A model generated the notes under the pieces. It saw nothing but the letters and a program-made list of their open reading frames with translations, was not told where the DNA came from and ran no database searches. From positions 60,217-124,216 of the forward strand of contig CANQUJ010000004.1 in assembly GCA_947627005.1 (NCBI GenBank): 64,000 bases of DNA, given 5' to 3'. The DNA is from an uncultured Clostridia bacterium. GTDB taxonomy: Bacteria; Bacillota; Clostridia; Oscillospirales; Ruminococcaceae. The position numbers and the translations under genes were made by a program. This document shows, piece by piece, positions 21,030 to 28,851 of the stretch; the first letter of the stretch is position 1, and every line of letters starts with the position of its first letter.

Positions 21030-22135
21030 TCGCTCCTAAGCCTTACCGGCAGGACGAGATAGGTGTAATCCTCGCCTTTAAGGGGAACTATCTTCATCGG
21101 CAGGTTTCCGCCGTTCATCAAAAGCTTGATCTTGTCGTCGTTGATGACCTTAAGCGGGTCGAGCAAAAACTTGCAGTTAAAGCCTATCTCGATTTTCGGG
21201 CCGGAGATATCCGCCTCAATCTCGTCGTTTATCTTTCCCAAAGAGGTCTGGCAGTTAAGTTTAAGGCTTCCGCTGTCAAAAAGGCATTTGACCGGGCTTT
21301 TAATCCTCTCGTTGATGAAAAGCGAAGCCCTTTCAAGACATTCGATAAGCTCTTTTTTGTCGATGATAACTTCGGTGACGCTGTTTTGCGGGATCGACCC
21401 GCGATAGTTGTGGAACTCGCCCTCCAAAAGTCTCGAAAATACGGTATACCCAGAAAAGTCGAATACTACCTGTTTTTTCGTGACTCTCACGGCGCACTCC
21501 GACTCGTCCTCGTCCTTCAAAAGTCTCGACACCTCGAGCAGCGTCTTCGCCGGAACGATGAATTTAAAGTCGCCGTCCTGCTTGACCGTCTCGGTCCTCA
21601 CCGCAAGCCTAAAGCCGTCTATCGCGACAACGTTAAGTCTGTGGTCGGATATTTCAAAGAGCTCGCCCTTTAAAATCGGCTTGGTGTCGTTTGTCGATAC
21701 CGCGAAAACAGTCTCGGAAATGAGGCTTTTTAATACCCCCTGCGAAAGCTTTATCTCGTCGCCCTCGCCGAGCTCCGGTATAGCGGGGTATTCGTCGGCT
21801 TTGATGGCGTTTATCGTATACTGCGCCTTTCCGCCGATGATGTTGACGGTCATATTTTCAAGCGCTTCCATCTCGATTTCTTCGGACGGCAGCCTTCTTA
21901 TCATATCCGAAAATCTTTTCGCGTCGTTGACTATGATCTCGCCGCTGTCGGAGGATACCACCGGGATAGAGGTGTTTATCCCTATTTCAAGGTCGTAGCC
22001 GGTCATAGTCAGAACCGAGTCGCAAAGCCTAAGCTTAACTCCCTCTAAAGCCGGAATCGCGGATTTATCCGCTACCACCTTCGAGACGTTCACCAAAGCT
22101 TCGTAAAAAGCCTGTTTGCTGCAAATAAATTTCAT
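21026..22135 (-). CDS. dnaN: DNA polymerase III beta subunit (sliding clamp)
   Basis: A 369-residue three-domain clamp. Recognisable segments are MKFICSKQAF, the first-domain LEGVKLRLCDSVLTMTGYDLE, and the C-terminal LPMKIVPLKGEDYTYLVLPVRL that matches the family's final MPM-R/L region. It encircles DNA and tethers polymerase. The gene follows the oriC-like gap downstream of dnaA and has an AAGGAGGA SD. Confidence 0.96.
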   Translation of the reverse strand: MKFICSKQAFYEALVNVSKVVADKSAIPALEGVKLRLCDSVLTMTGYDLEIGINTSIPVVSSDSGEIIVNDAKRFSDMIRRLPSEEIEMEALENMTVNIIGGKAQYTINAIKADEYPAIPELGEGDEIKLSQGVLKSLISETVFAVSTNDTKPILKGELFEISDHRLNVVAIDGFRLAVRTETVKQDGDFKFIVPAKTLLEVSRLLKDEDESECAVRVTKKQVVFDFSGYTVFSRLLEGEFHNYRGSIPQNSVTEVIIDKKELIECLERASLFINERIKSPVKCLFDSGSLKLNCQTSLGKINDEIEADISGPKIEIGFNCKFLLDPLKVINDDKIKLLMNGGNLPMKIVPLKGEDYTYLVLPVRLRSE

Positions 22136-22545
22136 TGGTTGTCCTCCTTGTCAAGGCCGAGAGAATAAAGGTTGAAAACAAAATCACCGTCGGCCGGTTT
22201 TTCGGGAAAATAAAAGAATATAGAATATATATTTTACAGTATTAGTATTAGAGGCGGCGAAAAAGTTGAAAACTCATGGGGCGGCGGCTTTTATTCGCGG
22301 TTTGCGCTTCAACTTATTTTCAACCCGAATTTTTGAAATCTTTGAAAAGTAAAATCGGCTTTGAAAATTTGAAAGACGGTCGGTTAAATGTTAAAAACCG
22401 ATTTGAAAATTCGCCGCAGTTTAAAAGATTTTTTGTTGAAAGCTTTGAAAAAACCGGCCGAACGCCCGATTTCGACGTTTTTATTGTTGAAAACTTTGTT
22501 GAATCGTTGATAAATCCGCGATTTTACACGGTTTTATCACAATTT
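22136..22545. other. Putative oriC: dnaA-dnaN intergenic region with TTTTCAACA-like DnaA boxes
   Basis: This 410-bp AT-rich gap lies in the usual origin position. I see no perfect TTATCCACA box. Instead GTTGAAAA-type words recur: GGTTGAAAA (22170), AGTTGAAAA (22264), TTTTCAACC (22317), TGTTGAAAG (22434), TGTTGAAAA (22485), TGTTGAATC (22497) and CGTTGATAA (22505). The last three are nearly contiguous. An A/T-only-like tract at 22205-22250 is a candidate unwinding element. Read as boxes, the consensus is TT(T/A)TCAACA. Function is inferred from position and repetition. Confidence 0.75.
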
Positions 22546-23922
22546 TCACACCGTTTTAAGGTTGTTCATCAAATCCTCGACGGTTTCTCTAAGGTCGCCG
22601 TTCTTTTTCATCATTTCCTTGACGTCGGCATAGCTTATCGTCATAGTCGAGTGGTTTCTTCTGAATTCTTCTCCGATCGCGGTAAAGGACATTCCTTTTA
22701 CCTCGCGGACTATGTATATCGCGACCTTTCTCGCCAAAGAGATCTGCGCGTTGCGGTTTGCGGATCTCAAATCCTCGGCCTGAACGCCGAACGCCGCGCC
22801 GACGTCGTTTAAAATCCTTTCGACGGTGATCTCCGCGGGCTGAGAGTCGATCAAAGTCTCTTTTATAACCCTTTGCGCCATAGAGATAGAGGGCGATTCG
22901 TTAGAGAACATAGTAAGCCCTTTTATTTTGTTGACGGCACCCTCGAGCTGGCGGATATTGTTCTTTATTTTCTCGGAAATAATCCTCGCGACCGGGTCGG
23001 GAAGGTTAAGGTCCAAAAGCTCGGCCTTGCGCTTTACTATCGCCATTCTGGTCTCAAAATCCGGGGGCTGAACGTCTGCCTGAACTCCGAGGGCGAATCT
23101 CGTCTTGATCCTCTCTTCAAGCTTTTTTATTCTGTTCGGAGAAATGTCCGAGGTTATGACTATCTGCTTTCCGGCGTTGTAAAGCTCGTTGAAGGTGTGG
23201 AAAAATTCCTCCTGCGTCATTTCCTTTCCGGCGATAAACTGAATGTCGTCGACCAGCAAAAAGTCGGCCTTTCGGTATTTTTCGTGGAAGGAATAGGTGT
23301 CTTCGTCGGTGATGGCCTTTACAAGCTCGTTTGTAAAGCTTTCGCCGGTGGTGTATATAACCGTAAGATCCGGGAAATTTTTCTTGACTTCGTGCTCGAT
23401 CGCTCTTAAAAGGTGGGTCTTCCCGAGGCCGGAGTCGCCGTAGATGAACAGGGGGTTAAAGACGGTCCTCGAAGTCTGGTTTGAAAGGTTGTTCTTGCCC
23501 GAGACCGCGATGCAGTAGGCGTAGGCCAATTCGTTCGACTTGCCTTTTATGAAGTTTTCAAAGGTAAGCTCGTAGTCGCTGCGCTGGTGGTTAGAAAAAA
23601 GGGCCTCCATTCGCTTTTCGATTTCGGTAAAACCGTCTGTCGGCTGGTCGGCGGCCGGGGCGGGGGCGTTTTGGTTGACTACGAACTCGACTTCTACCGG
23701 AAATCCGAGAACCTGTTCAAAGGCGCGCTTAATGGTGTCTGCGTAAGCTTCTTCGGTGGTGCGGCGCATAAAGTCGTTAGAGGCGGCCAAAACCGCCACG
23801 CCGTTCTCGAATTTTTTGGCTTCAAGGCTTTTTATCCATTTATTGTATCCGACTTCGCTTACCTTCGGATCTGCCTGACATACGCGCTTTACGTTTTCAA
23901 AGAGTTCGTAGAACGAATCCAT
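22546..23922 (-). CDS. dnaA: Chromosomal replication initiator DnaA
   Basis: A 458-residue DnaA with domain I (residues 1-85), a linker rich in proline and alanine (NAPAPAADQ), an AAA+ domain with Walker A GDSGLGKTHLL (about 145) and Walker B FLLVDDIQF (about 205), and the C-terminal helix-turn-helix domain. The recognition loop reads RRNHSTM where most DnaA proteins have GRDHTTV or GRDHSTV, so the aspartate is replaced by asparagine. The SD is AGAGAGG before the ATG. Gene order rpmH-dnaA-dnaN is the standard Bacillota origin. Confidence 0.96.
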   Translation of the reverse strand: MDSFYELFENVKRVCQADPKVSEVGYNKWIKSLEAKKFENGVAVLAASNDFMRRTTEEAYADTIKRAFEQVLGFPVEVEFVVNQNAPAPAADQPTDGFTEIEKRMEALFSNHQRSDYELTFENFIKGKSNELAYAYCIAVSGKNNLSNQTSRTVFNPLFIYGDSGLGKTHLLRAIEHEVKKNFPDLTVIYTTGESFTNELVKAITDEDTYSFHEKYRKADFLLVDDIQFIAGKEMTQEEFFHTFNELYNAGKQIVITSDISPNRIKKLEERIKTRFALGVQADVQPPDFETRMAIVKRKAELLDLNLPDPVARIISEKIKNNIRQLEGAVNKIKGLTMFSNESPSISMAQRVIKETLIDSQPAEITVERILNDVGAAFGVQAEDLRSANRNAQISLARKVAIYIVREVKGMSFTAIGEEFRRNHSTMTISYADVKEMMKKNGDLRETVEDLMNNLKTV

Positions 23923-24156
23923 TTAAAAATCCTCTCTTTCAAAGGTGTGATATATTTATAAACGCCGAGATATTTTTTAAAAAAAGCGATTCTCCCCATA
24001 ATCGGGTTTACATAAACTATGATACCATATTCGCCCGGATTTTTCAAGCCCTATATATTATAAATAGTATAGTTTTTAAGACCGAAATTCTTGTGTAAAT
24101 CCACGAATCCCGAAACCGCGGGAAAATTATTTTAAGAAAAATTCCGCCTTTTCCTA
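23923..24156. other. dnaA-rpmH divergent intergenic region
   Basis: This AT-rich gap holds the dnaA and rpmH promoters. I see the rpmH promoter clearly (annotated separately) and several TATA-like words for dnaA on the minus strand near 23950-23970, but no clear DnaA-box cluster. Confidence 0.5.
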
Positions 24157-24186
24157 TTGACAAGAGCGATTCGATTGTTATATAAT
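24157..24186 (+). promoter_or_regulatory. Consensus sigma-A promoter of rpmH
   Basis: TTGACA (24157-24162) and TATAAT (24181-24186) separated by 18 bases, about 75 bases before the rpmH start. Both hexamers are perfect, fitting a highly expressed ribosomal protein gene. Confidence 0.9.
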
Positions 24187-24259
24187 ACTACTTTGTAAGG
24201 GTATCTACTGAATTTCAGTAAACGATTGCCCATATTTTATGGACAAGGAGGCAAGAAAA

Positions 24260-24403
24260 ATGGCTCAGATCAAAAGAACCTATCAGCCTAAGAAGATACA
24301 CAGAAAGAAGGAGCACGGCTTCTTCAAAAGAATGGCTACCAAGAACGGTCGTAAGGTTTTGGCGCGCAGGCGCGCTAAGGGCAGAGCAAGGCTCACCTAC
24401 TGA
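24260..24403 (+). CDS. rpmH: Large ribosomal subunit protein bL34
   Basis: A 47-residue gene too short for the ORF track. It reads [20 protein letters not shown], then [18 protein letters not shown] and ends RARLTY, the full bL34 pattern with a slightly longer N-terminus than the usual MKRT start. An AAGGAGG SD lies 9 bases upstream. It is the first plus-strand gene right of the origin and is driven by a perfect promoter. Confidence 0.97.
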   Translation: MAQIKRTYQPKKIHRKKEHGFFKRMATKNGRKVLARRRAKGRARLTY

Positions 24404-24569
24404 TCGGAATAGCGGAGGATCGAAACAAAAGGCGGCGTTTTGCCCCATACTATCCTTTTCGGCGGCGCCGTTACAACTTAATATCCTTTCGGGTTCCGTC
24501 CTCTGATATTCAAACTTCTGATGACCACATCAAAGTATGTGGTCTTTAATTTTAGAAGCGGTGATCACA

Positions 24570-24905
24570 ATGCTTTATACCGAGATTCTTAAAGACCCTT
24601 CCGTATTTTCAAAGATATATAAAAAGGGCGCCCGGGCCTCGGGTTCGGGCTTATGCGCATACTTCGTCCAAAATCGCCGCCCATATAACCGCTTCGGAAT
24701 TACCGCCGGAAAGAAGGTCGGCGGGGCGGTAGAGCGAAACCGCGCCAAAAGAATAATTCGCGCGGCATACCGAAAAAACGAGCTTTTGCTCCCCCTCGGG
24801 TATGATATAGTCGTAGTCGCGAGGGCGGATATTATCGCTAAAAAATCCACCGAGCTTGACGGCTTTATGCTTAAGCTCTCGAAAGAAATGAACAACCGCC
24901 GGTGA
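24570..24905 (+). CDS. rnpA: Ribonuclease P protein component
   Basis: The RNase P protein signature RNRAKRIIRAAYR (about residue 60) is intact, with GITAGKKVGGAVE before it. It binds RNase P RNA and helps recognise the pre-tRNA leader. The ORF track begins at 24537; I prefer the ATG at 24570, which gives MLYTEILKDPSVFSKIYKKG, the usual N-terminus, and a 111-residue protein. The stop overlaps the yidD start. Confidence 0.93.
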   Translation: MLYTEILKDPSVFSKIYKKGARASGSGLCAYFVQNRRPYNRFGITAGKKVGGAVERNRAKRIIRAAYRKNELLLPLGYDIVVVARADIIAKKSTELDGFMLKLSKEMNNRR

Positions 24906-25174
24906 AAAAGCTTTTAATCGGTCTTATCAACGTCTACCGAAAACGCGTCTCTCCGTTAAAAAGGCCATGCTGCAAATATTATCCCTCCTGCTCCGAATAC
25001 GCGGTCACGGCGATCGAGCGCTTCGGGGCGATAAAGGGCCTTGTTCTCTCAATATGGAGAATACTGCGCTGCAACCCTTTCAGCGGCGGCGGGATAGACT
25101 ACGTTCCCGAAAAGTTTTATATTTACACCTTAAAATCGCGCCGGCGCCGCGAAGAAAAACCCACTGAAAGGTAG
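24902..25174 (+). CDS. yidD: Membrane protein insertion efficiency factor YidD
   Basis: A 90-residue YidD with the conserved cysteines and motif CCKYYPSCSEYAVTAIERFG and RILRCNPFSGGGIDYVP. YidD assists YidC-dependent membrane insertion. The start is GTG at 24902, overlapping the rnpA stop by 4 bases. Confidence 0.94.
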   Translation: MKKLLIGLINVYRKRVSPLKRPCCKYYPSCSEYAVTAIERFGAIKGLVLSIWRILRCNPFSGGGIDYVPEKFYIYTLKSRRRREEKPTER

Positions 25175-25181
25175 AAATTTT

Positions 25182-26504
25182 ATGTTCAGAATAATCGCCA
25201 TTCCGTTCGGCTGGATAATGAAGGGCTGTTATATACTCGTAAAAAACTACGGCGTCGCCCTGTTTTTGTTCACCCTTATCATCAAGCTTATAATGCTTCC
25301 CTCGGCCTTAAAACAACAAAAATCCACCGCCAAGACCGCAAGGCTTCAGCCCAAGCTTGAACAGATCAAGAAAAAATACGCCAACAACCGCGACAAATTG
25401 AACGAAGCCACGATGGAGCTTTATAACCAAGAGGGAATAAGCCCCACGAGCGGCTGTCTTTCGCTTGTTTTAACCTATATCATCCTCTTCGCGGTCATCG
25501 AGGTAGTCTACGCGCCGATGACCTTTATCTCCGGCCTTCCGACCGACAAGATCGAGCAGGCTTCGCAGACGGTCGTGGACCTCTACAAGGTCTCGCAAAA
25601 GATCGCCGGCGACGTCGCCGAGGGAGAGACTTCGGCTTTGACCCTTTCGGAGAGGCTTGAAAACGGCACCAACCTTCGCGAGCTTCTTGAGGGCTATAAC
25701 GCCGACCTTAAGTTTACCGACGAGCGCCTTGAAGAGATTGCGACGATATTTGAAAGCGACCCTTCGCTCGACGAATACTTCAACGATGGAAAAAAGGTCT
25801 CTACCCGCCTTCTTGCCGGGGGGACAACCGCCCGCGCGCAGCTTATCGTTCTATCGGTCGGCGACGACCACCCCGAGCTGTTCGACCCGGAGGTAGCCGA
25901 CTTCTGCCGCGACTTTGACTACTCGTTTTTGGGCTTCTACCTCGGCGAATACCCGAGCTGGAAGACCGTATACATTTTAATCCCGATTATTTCGCTCGTC
26001 TCACAGCTTATGCTGACTATTCTCTCGCAGTTCTTTATGAAGCGCAACGGCCAGAATATGTCTGCCGGCAAGGGAATGATGGGCATGCTCTACGCGATGC
26101 CGATAATCTCGTTCTTGATCGCGTTCAGCTTCCCCGCGGGCATCGGTATCTACTGGATATTCAGCTCGGTCCTCTCGCTGGTACAGACCGTCGCGGTGAA
26201 TCTGTACTTCACCCCCGCGCGGCTGGATAAAATTTTGGCGAAGGAATCAAAGAAGAAATCCCGCAGGCCGTCTCTGTATCAGATGGCGCTTGAGCAGCAA
26301 AAGGCCCAACAGGCCGCCGCGAACGGCCAAAGCCTTCTTGACGACCTCGATTCGCCGGAAGTCAAACTTTCAAAGAGCGAGCGAAAAGAAGTCGAGCGGC
26401 AAAAGATCAACGAGGCGAGAAAGAAGCTCGTCGAAGACGACGAAGACGAAGACCCGCGAGTTCTTGAAGCGAGAAAGCGCATGGCCGAAAAATACGGGGA
26501 CTGA
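25182..26504 (+). CDS. yidC: Membrane protein insertase YidC/OxaA (SpoIIIJ type)
   Basis: A 440-residue insertase. Hydrophobic segments occur at about 24-42 (VALFLFTLIIKLIMLPSAL), 90-115, 265-290 and 300-345, with the LKQQKSTAKTARLQPKLEQIKKKYA cytosolic loop typical of the family. A poorly conserved 120-residue insert (about 118-235) and a long charged C-terminal tail rich in lysine and glutamate (after 355) follow. No lipobox is seen. It acts alone or with SecYEG. Confidence 0.93.
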   Translation: MFRIIAIPFGWIMKGCYILVKNYGVALFLFTLIIKLIMLPSALKQQKSTAKTARLQPKLEQIKKKYANNRDKLNEATMELYNQEGISPTSGCLSLVLTYIILFAVIEVVYAPMTFISGLPTDKIEQASQTVVDLYKVSQKIAGDVAEGETSALTLSERLENGTNLRELLEGYNADLKFTDERLEEIATIFESDPSLDEYFNDGKKVSTRLLAGGTTARAQLIVLSVGDDHPELFDPEVADFCRDFDYSFLGFYLGEYPSWKTVYILIPIISLVSQLMLTILSQFFMKRNGQNMSAGKGMMGMLYAMPIISFLIAFSFPAGIGIYWIFSSVLSLVQTVAVNLYFTPARLDKILAKESKKKSRRPSLYQMALEQQKAQQAAANGQSLLDDLDSPEVKLSKSERKEVERQKINEARKKLVEDDEDEDPRVLEARKRMAEKYGD

Positions 26505-26579
26505 CCTTAATATTTAAACACGTCAAACTCTCCGCGCAGGAGTAGAATAGAAGTCGTTCAAACAGGAGGTTTAAAGAGA

Positions 26580-27395
26580 ATGAAACAGATTTTTACGGCA
26601 AAAACAGTCGACGAAGCCAAAGAGCTTGCCGCCAAGGAATTTAACGCGAGCATAGAAAAGATCGCGTTCACTATTCTCGAAGAGCCCAAAAAGGGCCTTT
26701 TCGGCGGGGTCAAGGGCGAAGCGAAAGTAGAGGCGGAATATGAAAAGTCTAAGCCGGAGCTTGCGGCCGACTATATCGTTACGGTTATGGAATCTATGGG
26801 ATTTGAGACCCCGACGATAGAGATCTCGGATATCGAGGGCGGCTCGCTTCTTGAGATCAAGGGCGAAGGGGTCGAAGGCATCATCGGCCGCAGAGGGGAG
26901 ACTCTCGACGCGCTTCAATATCTTGCGTCCCTCGTCGCGAACCGCAGCGACAAGAACTACTACCGCATCGCGACCGACTGCTGCGGCTTTAGGGCTAAAA
27001 GAAAGGTCCAGCTCGAAGAGCTTGCCGCAAAGATGGTCGCCAAGGCGAAAAGGACCGGAAGAACCGTCGCGCTCGAGCCTATGAACCCCTATGAAAGAAG
27101 AATCATCCACGCCGCAGTCTCCGAGATCGAAAACGCCACAAGCCGCTCGGTCGGCGAAGAGCCTTACAGAAAGGTTCTGATCTCTTCGACAGAGCACACC
27201 GGCGGATATCGCGGAAGAAGAAACGACGGCAAGGGCGGGGACCGCAGAAACGGCGGAAACCGCAGAAACGGCCGCCGCCGCGAGGAATTTAAGGCGCGCA
27301 GCCTTGACATCTCCTCGAGCTTTGAAAAAGACTATAAAAAGCCGAAGCCCGAAGACGAAATGGGCAGCGGGCTATATTCCAAGATCGAATTTTAA
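26580..27395 (+). CDS. jag: RNA-binding protein Jag/KhpB (SpoIIIJ-associated)
   Basis: Three domains in order: Jag-N (residues 1-50, MKQIFTAKTVDEAKELAAKE ... KKGLFGG), KH (about 75-145, IIGRRGETLDALQYLASLV) and R3H (about 150-210, LEPMNPYERRIIHAAVS). The C-terminal 60 residues are an arginine/glycine/asparagine-rich tail (GGDRRNGGNRRNGRRR) that could add RNA binding. KhpB pairs with KhpA to affect cell division and elongation. The start follows a CAGGAGG SD, 75 bases after yidC. Confidence 0.93.
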   Translation: MKQIFTAKTVDEAKELAAKEFNASIEKIAFTILEEPKKGLFGGVKGEAKVEAEYEKSKPELAADYIVTVMESMGFETPTIEISDIEGGSLLEIKGEGVEGIIGRRGETLDALQYLASLVANRSDKNYYRIATDCCGFRAKRKVQLEELAAKMVAKAKRTGRTVALEPMNPYERRIIHAAVSEIENATSRSVGEEPYRKVLISSTEHTGGYRGRRNDGKGGDRRNGGNRRNGRRREEFKARSLDISSSFEKDYKKPKPEDEMGSGLYSKIEF

Positions 27396-27404
27396 ATTTA
27401 TAAA

Positions 27405-27435
27405 GAGGCGGTTTCATCGAGGAGCCGCCTTTTTA
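27405..27435 (+). terminator. Terminator after jag
   Basis: AGGCGG and CCGCCT pair across a 13-base loop and are followed by TTTTT, between jag and mnmE. Confidence 0.6.
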
Positions 27436-27453
27436 AAACCGGAGGTGTAAAGA

Positions 27454-28812
27454 TTGTCTACCGCAGCCGCGATATCTACCCCGCCGGCGGCAGGGGGAAT
27501 ATCGGTTATAAGAATAAGCGGCGAAAGGGCGATAGATATCGCCTCGGCGCTTTTTAAGCCGTTCGGGAGAATCCCGGTATCGGATATGCCGGGGCACACC
27601 TGCGCCTATGGGCGGATAGTCGCCAAAGACGGCGAGATTTTGGACGACGTTTTGCTGACTGTTTTCCGCGCGCCAAAAAGCTATACCGGCGAGGACACCG
27701 CCGAAATCTCCTGCCACGGCGGCCTTTACGTCACCAAAAGGATTCTCCGCGAGGTCATCTCCGCCGGGGCGGAGCCCGCGGCCGCCGGGGAATTTACAAA
27801 GCGCGCGTTTTTAAACGGCAAACTTTCGCTGACCCAGGCCGAGGCGGTCGCCGATTTGATTTCGGCAGAGGGCGAAAGCGCCCTTAAAAGCGCGAATATG
27901 ATGCGCGAGGGCGCGCTTTTCCGCTCGATAAAATCCGTCTGCGACAAACTTGTTTCGCTCTTGGGCGGCCTCGCCGCCTGGACGGACTACCCCGACGAGG
28001 ACATTCCCGAGACCGAGCCGGAAGCCATCGAAGCCTCGCTAATCGAGGCCGAATCGGCGCTTAAAAAGATAGTTTCGGACTATGACGGCGGCAGAATTTT
28101 CCGCGAGGGGATAGACAGCGTTATCGTCGGGCGGCCGAACGTCGGAAAATCAACCCTTATGAACGCGCTTTTGGGCTACGATCGCTCGATAGTGACCCCG
28201 ACCGCCGGGACGACCCGGGACGTAGTCGAAGAAAGCCTTCGCCTCGGCGACGTTGTTTTGAGAATTTCCGACACCGCCGGGCTTCGCGAGTCACCGGACG
28301 AGATAGAAAGACTCGGGGTTCGACTTGCCGAAAAGGCCCTCGAGCGCGCGCAGCTCGTCTTCGCGGTTCTGGACGGCTCGTCGCCCCTTTGCGACGAGGA
28401 TCGCGAAATTCTTGAAAAAATCAAAAATAAGCGGCACATCGTGGTCATAAACAAGTCCGATCTGCCGCAAAAATTAGACGAAAAGTATATTCATAGCGAA
28501 TATATACTAAAAGTATCGGCAAAAGAAGGCTCAGGGCTTGAAAAGCTCCGCGAGGCGGTATATGAGATGTGGGGGCTTTCGGGATATGCCGAGAACCCGA
28601 CCGTCTTCGCCAACGAGCGCCAAAAGCTCTGCTGCGACAAAGCGCTTAGTCATATCGCCGAGGCGATAGCGGCGCTTAAAAGCGGAGAGACCCTCGACGC
28701 GGTGACCGTCTGTATAGACGGCGCGGCGAACTCGCTTTTGGAGCTTACCGGCGAGAAGGCGACGGAAGCCGTAGTCGACGACGTTTTTTCAAGATTTTGC
28801 GTCGGAAAGTGA
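27454..28812 (+). CDS. mnmE: tRNA uridine-5-carboxymethylaminomethyl(34) synthesis GTPase MnmE
   Basis: A 452-residue MnmE with the folate-binding N-terminal domain (TIAAISTP-like AAAISTPPAAGGISVIRISG), a helical domain interrupted by the G domain (G1 GRPNVGKSTLMNALL, G3 DTAGLR, G4 NKSD) and the C-terminal CVGK motif that holds the catalytic cysteine. With MnmG it modifies wobble uridine. Start is TTG at 27454 behind GGAGGT; no ATG fits. Confidence 0.96.
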   Translation: MSTAAAISTPPAAGGISVIRISGERAIDIASALFKPFGRIPVSDMPGHTCAYGRIVAKDGEILDDVLLTVFRAPKSYTGEDTAEISCHGGLYVTKRILREVISAGAEPAAAGEFTKRAFLNGKLSLTQAEAVADLISAEGESALKSANMMREGALFRSIKSVCDKLVSLLGGLAAWTDYPDEDIPETEPEAIEASLIEAESALKKIVSDYDGGRIFREGIDSVIVGRPNVGKSTLMNALLGYDRSIVTPTAGTTRDVVEESLRLGDVVLRISDTAGLRESPDEIERLGVRLAEKALERAQLVFAVLDGSSPLCDEDREILEKIKNKRHIVVINKSDLPQKLDEKYIHSEYILKVSAKEGSGLEKLREAVYEMWGLSGYAENPTVFANERQKLCCDKALSHIAEAIAALKSGETLDAVTVCIDGAANSLLELTGEKATEAVVDDVFSRFCVGK

Positions 28813-28834
28813 GCAAAAGGCGGCTTTTGCTCTT
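28811..28834 (+). terminator. Hairpin between mnmE and mnmG
   Basis: A perfect 9-bp stem GAGCAAAAG / CTTTTGCTC with GCGG loop followed by only two or three T. It is probably an attenuator or processing site rather than a full stop, as mnmG follows directly. Confidence 0.55.
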
Positions 28835-28851
28835 TAGGAGGAAGATAAACG

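Noticed and set aside
24215-24448. 77-aa minus ORF over rpmH
   Set aside because: Antisense to the bL34 gene and its promoter region.
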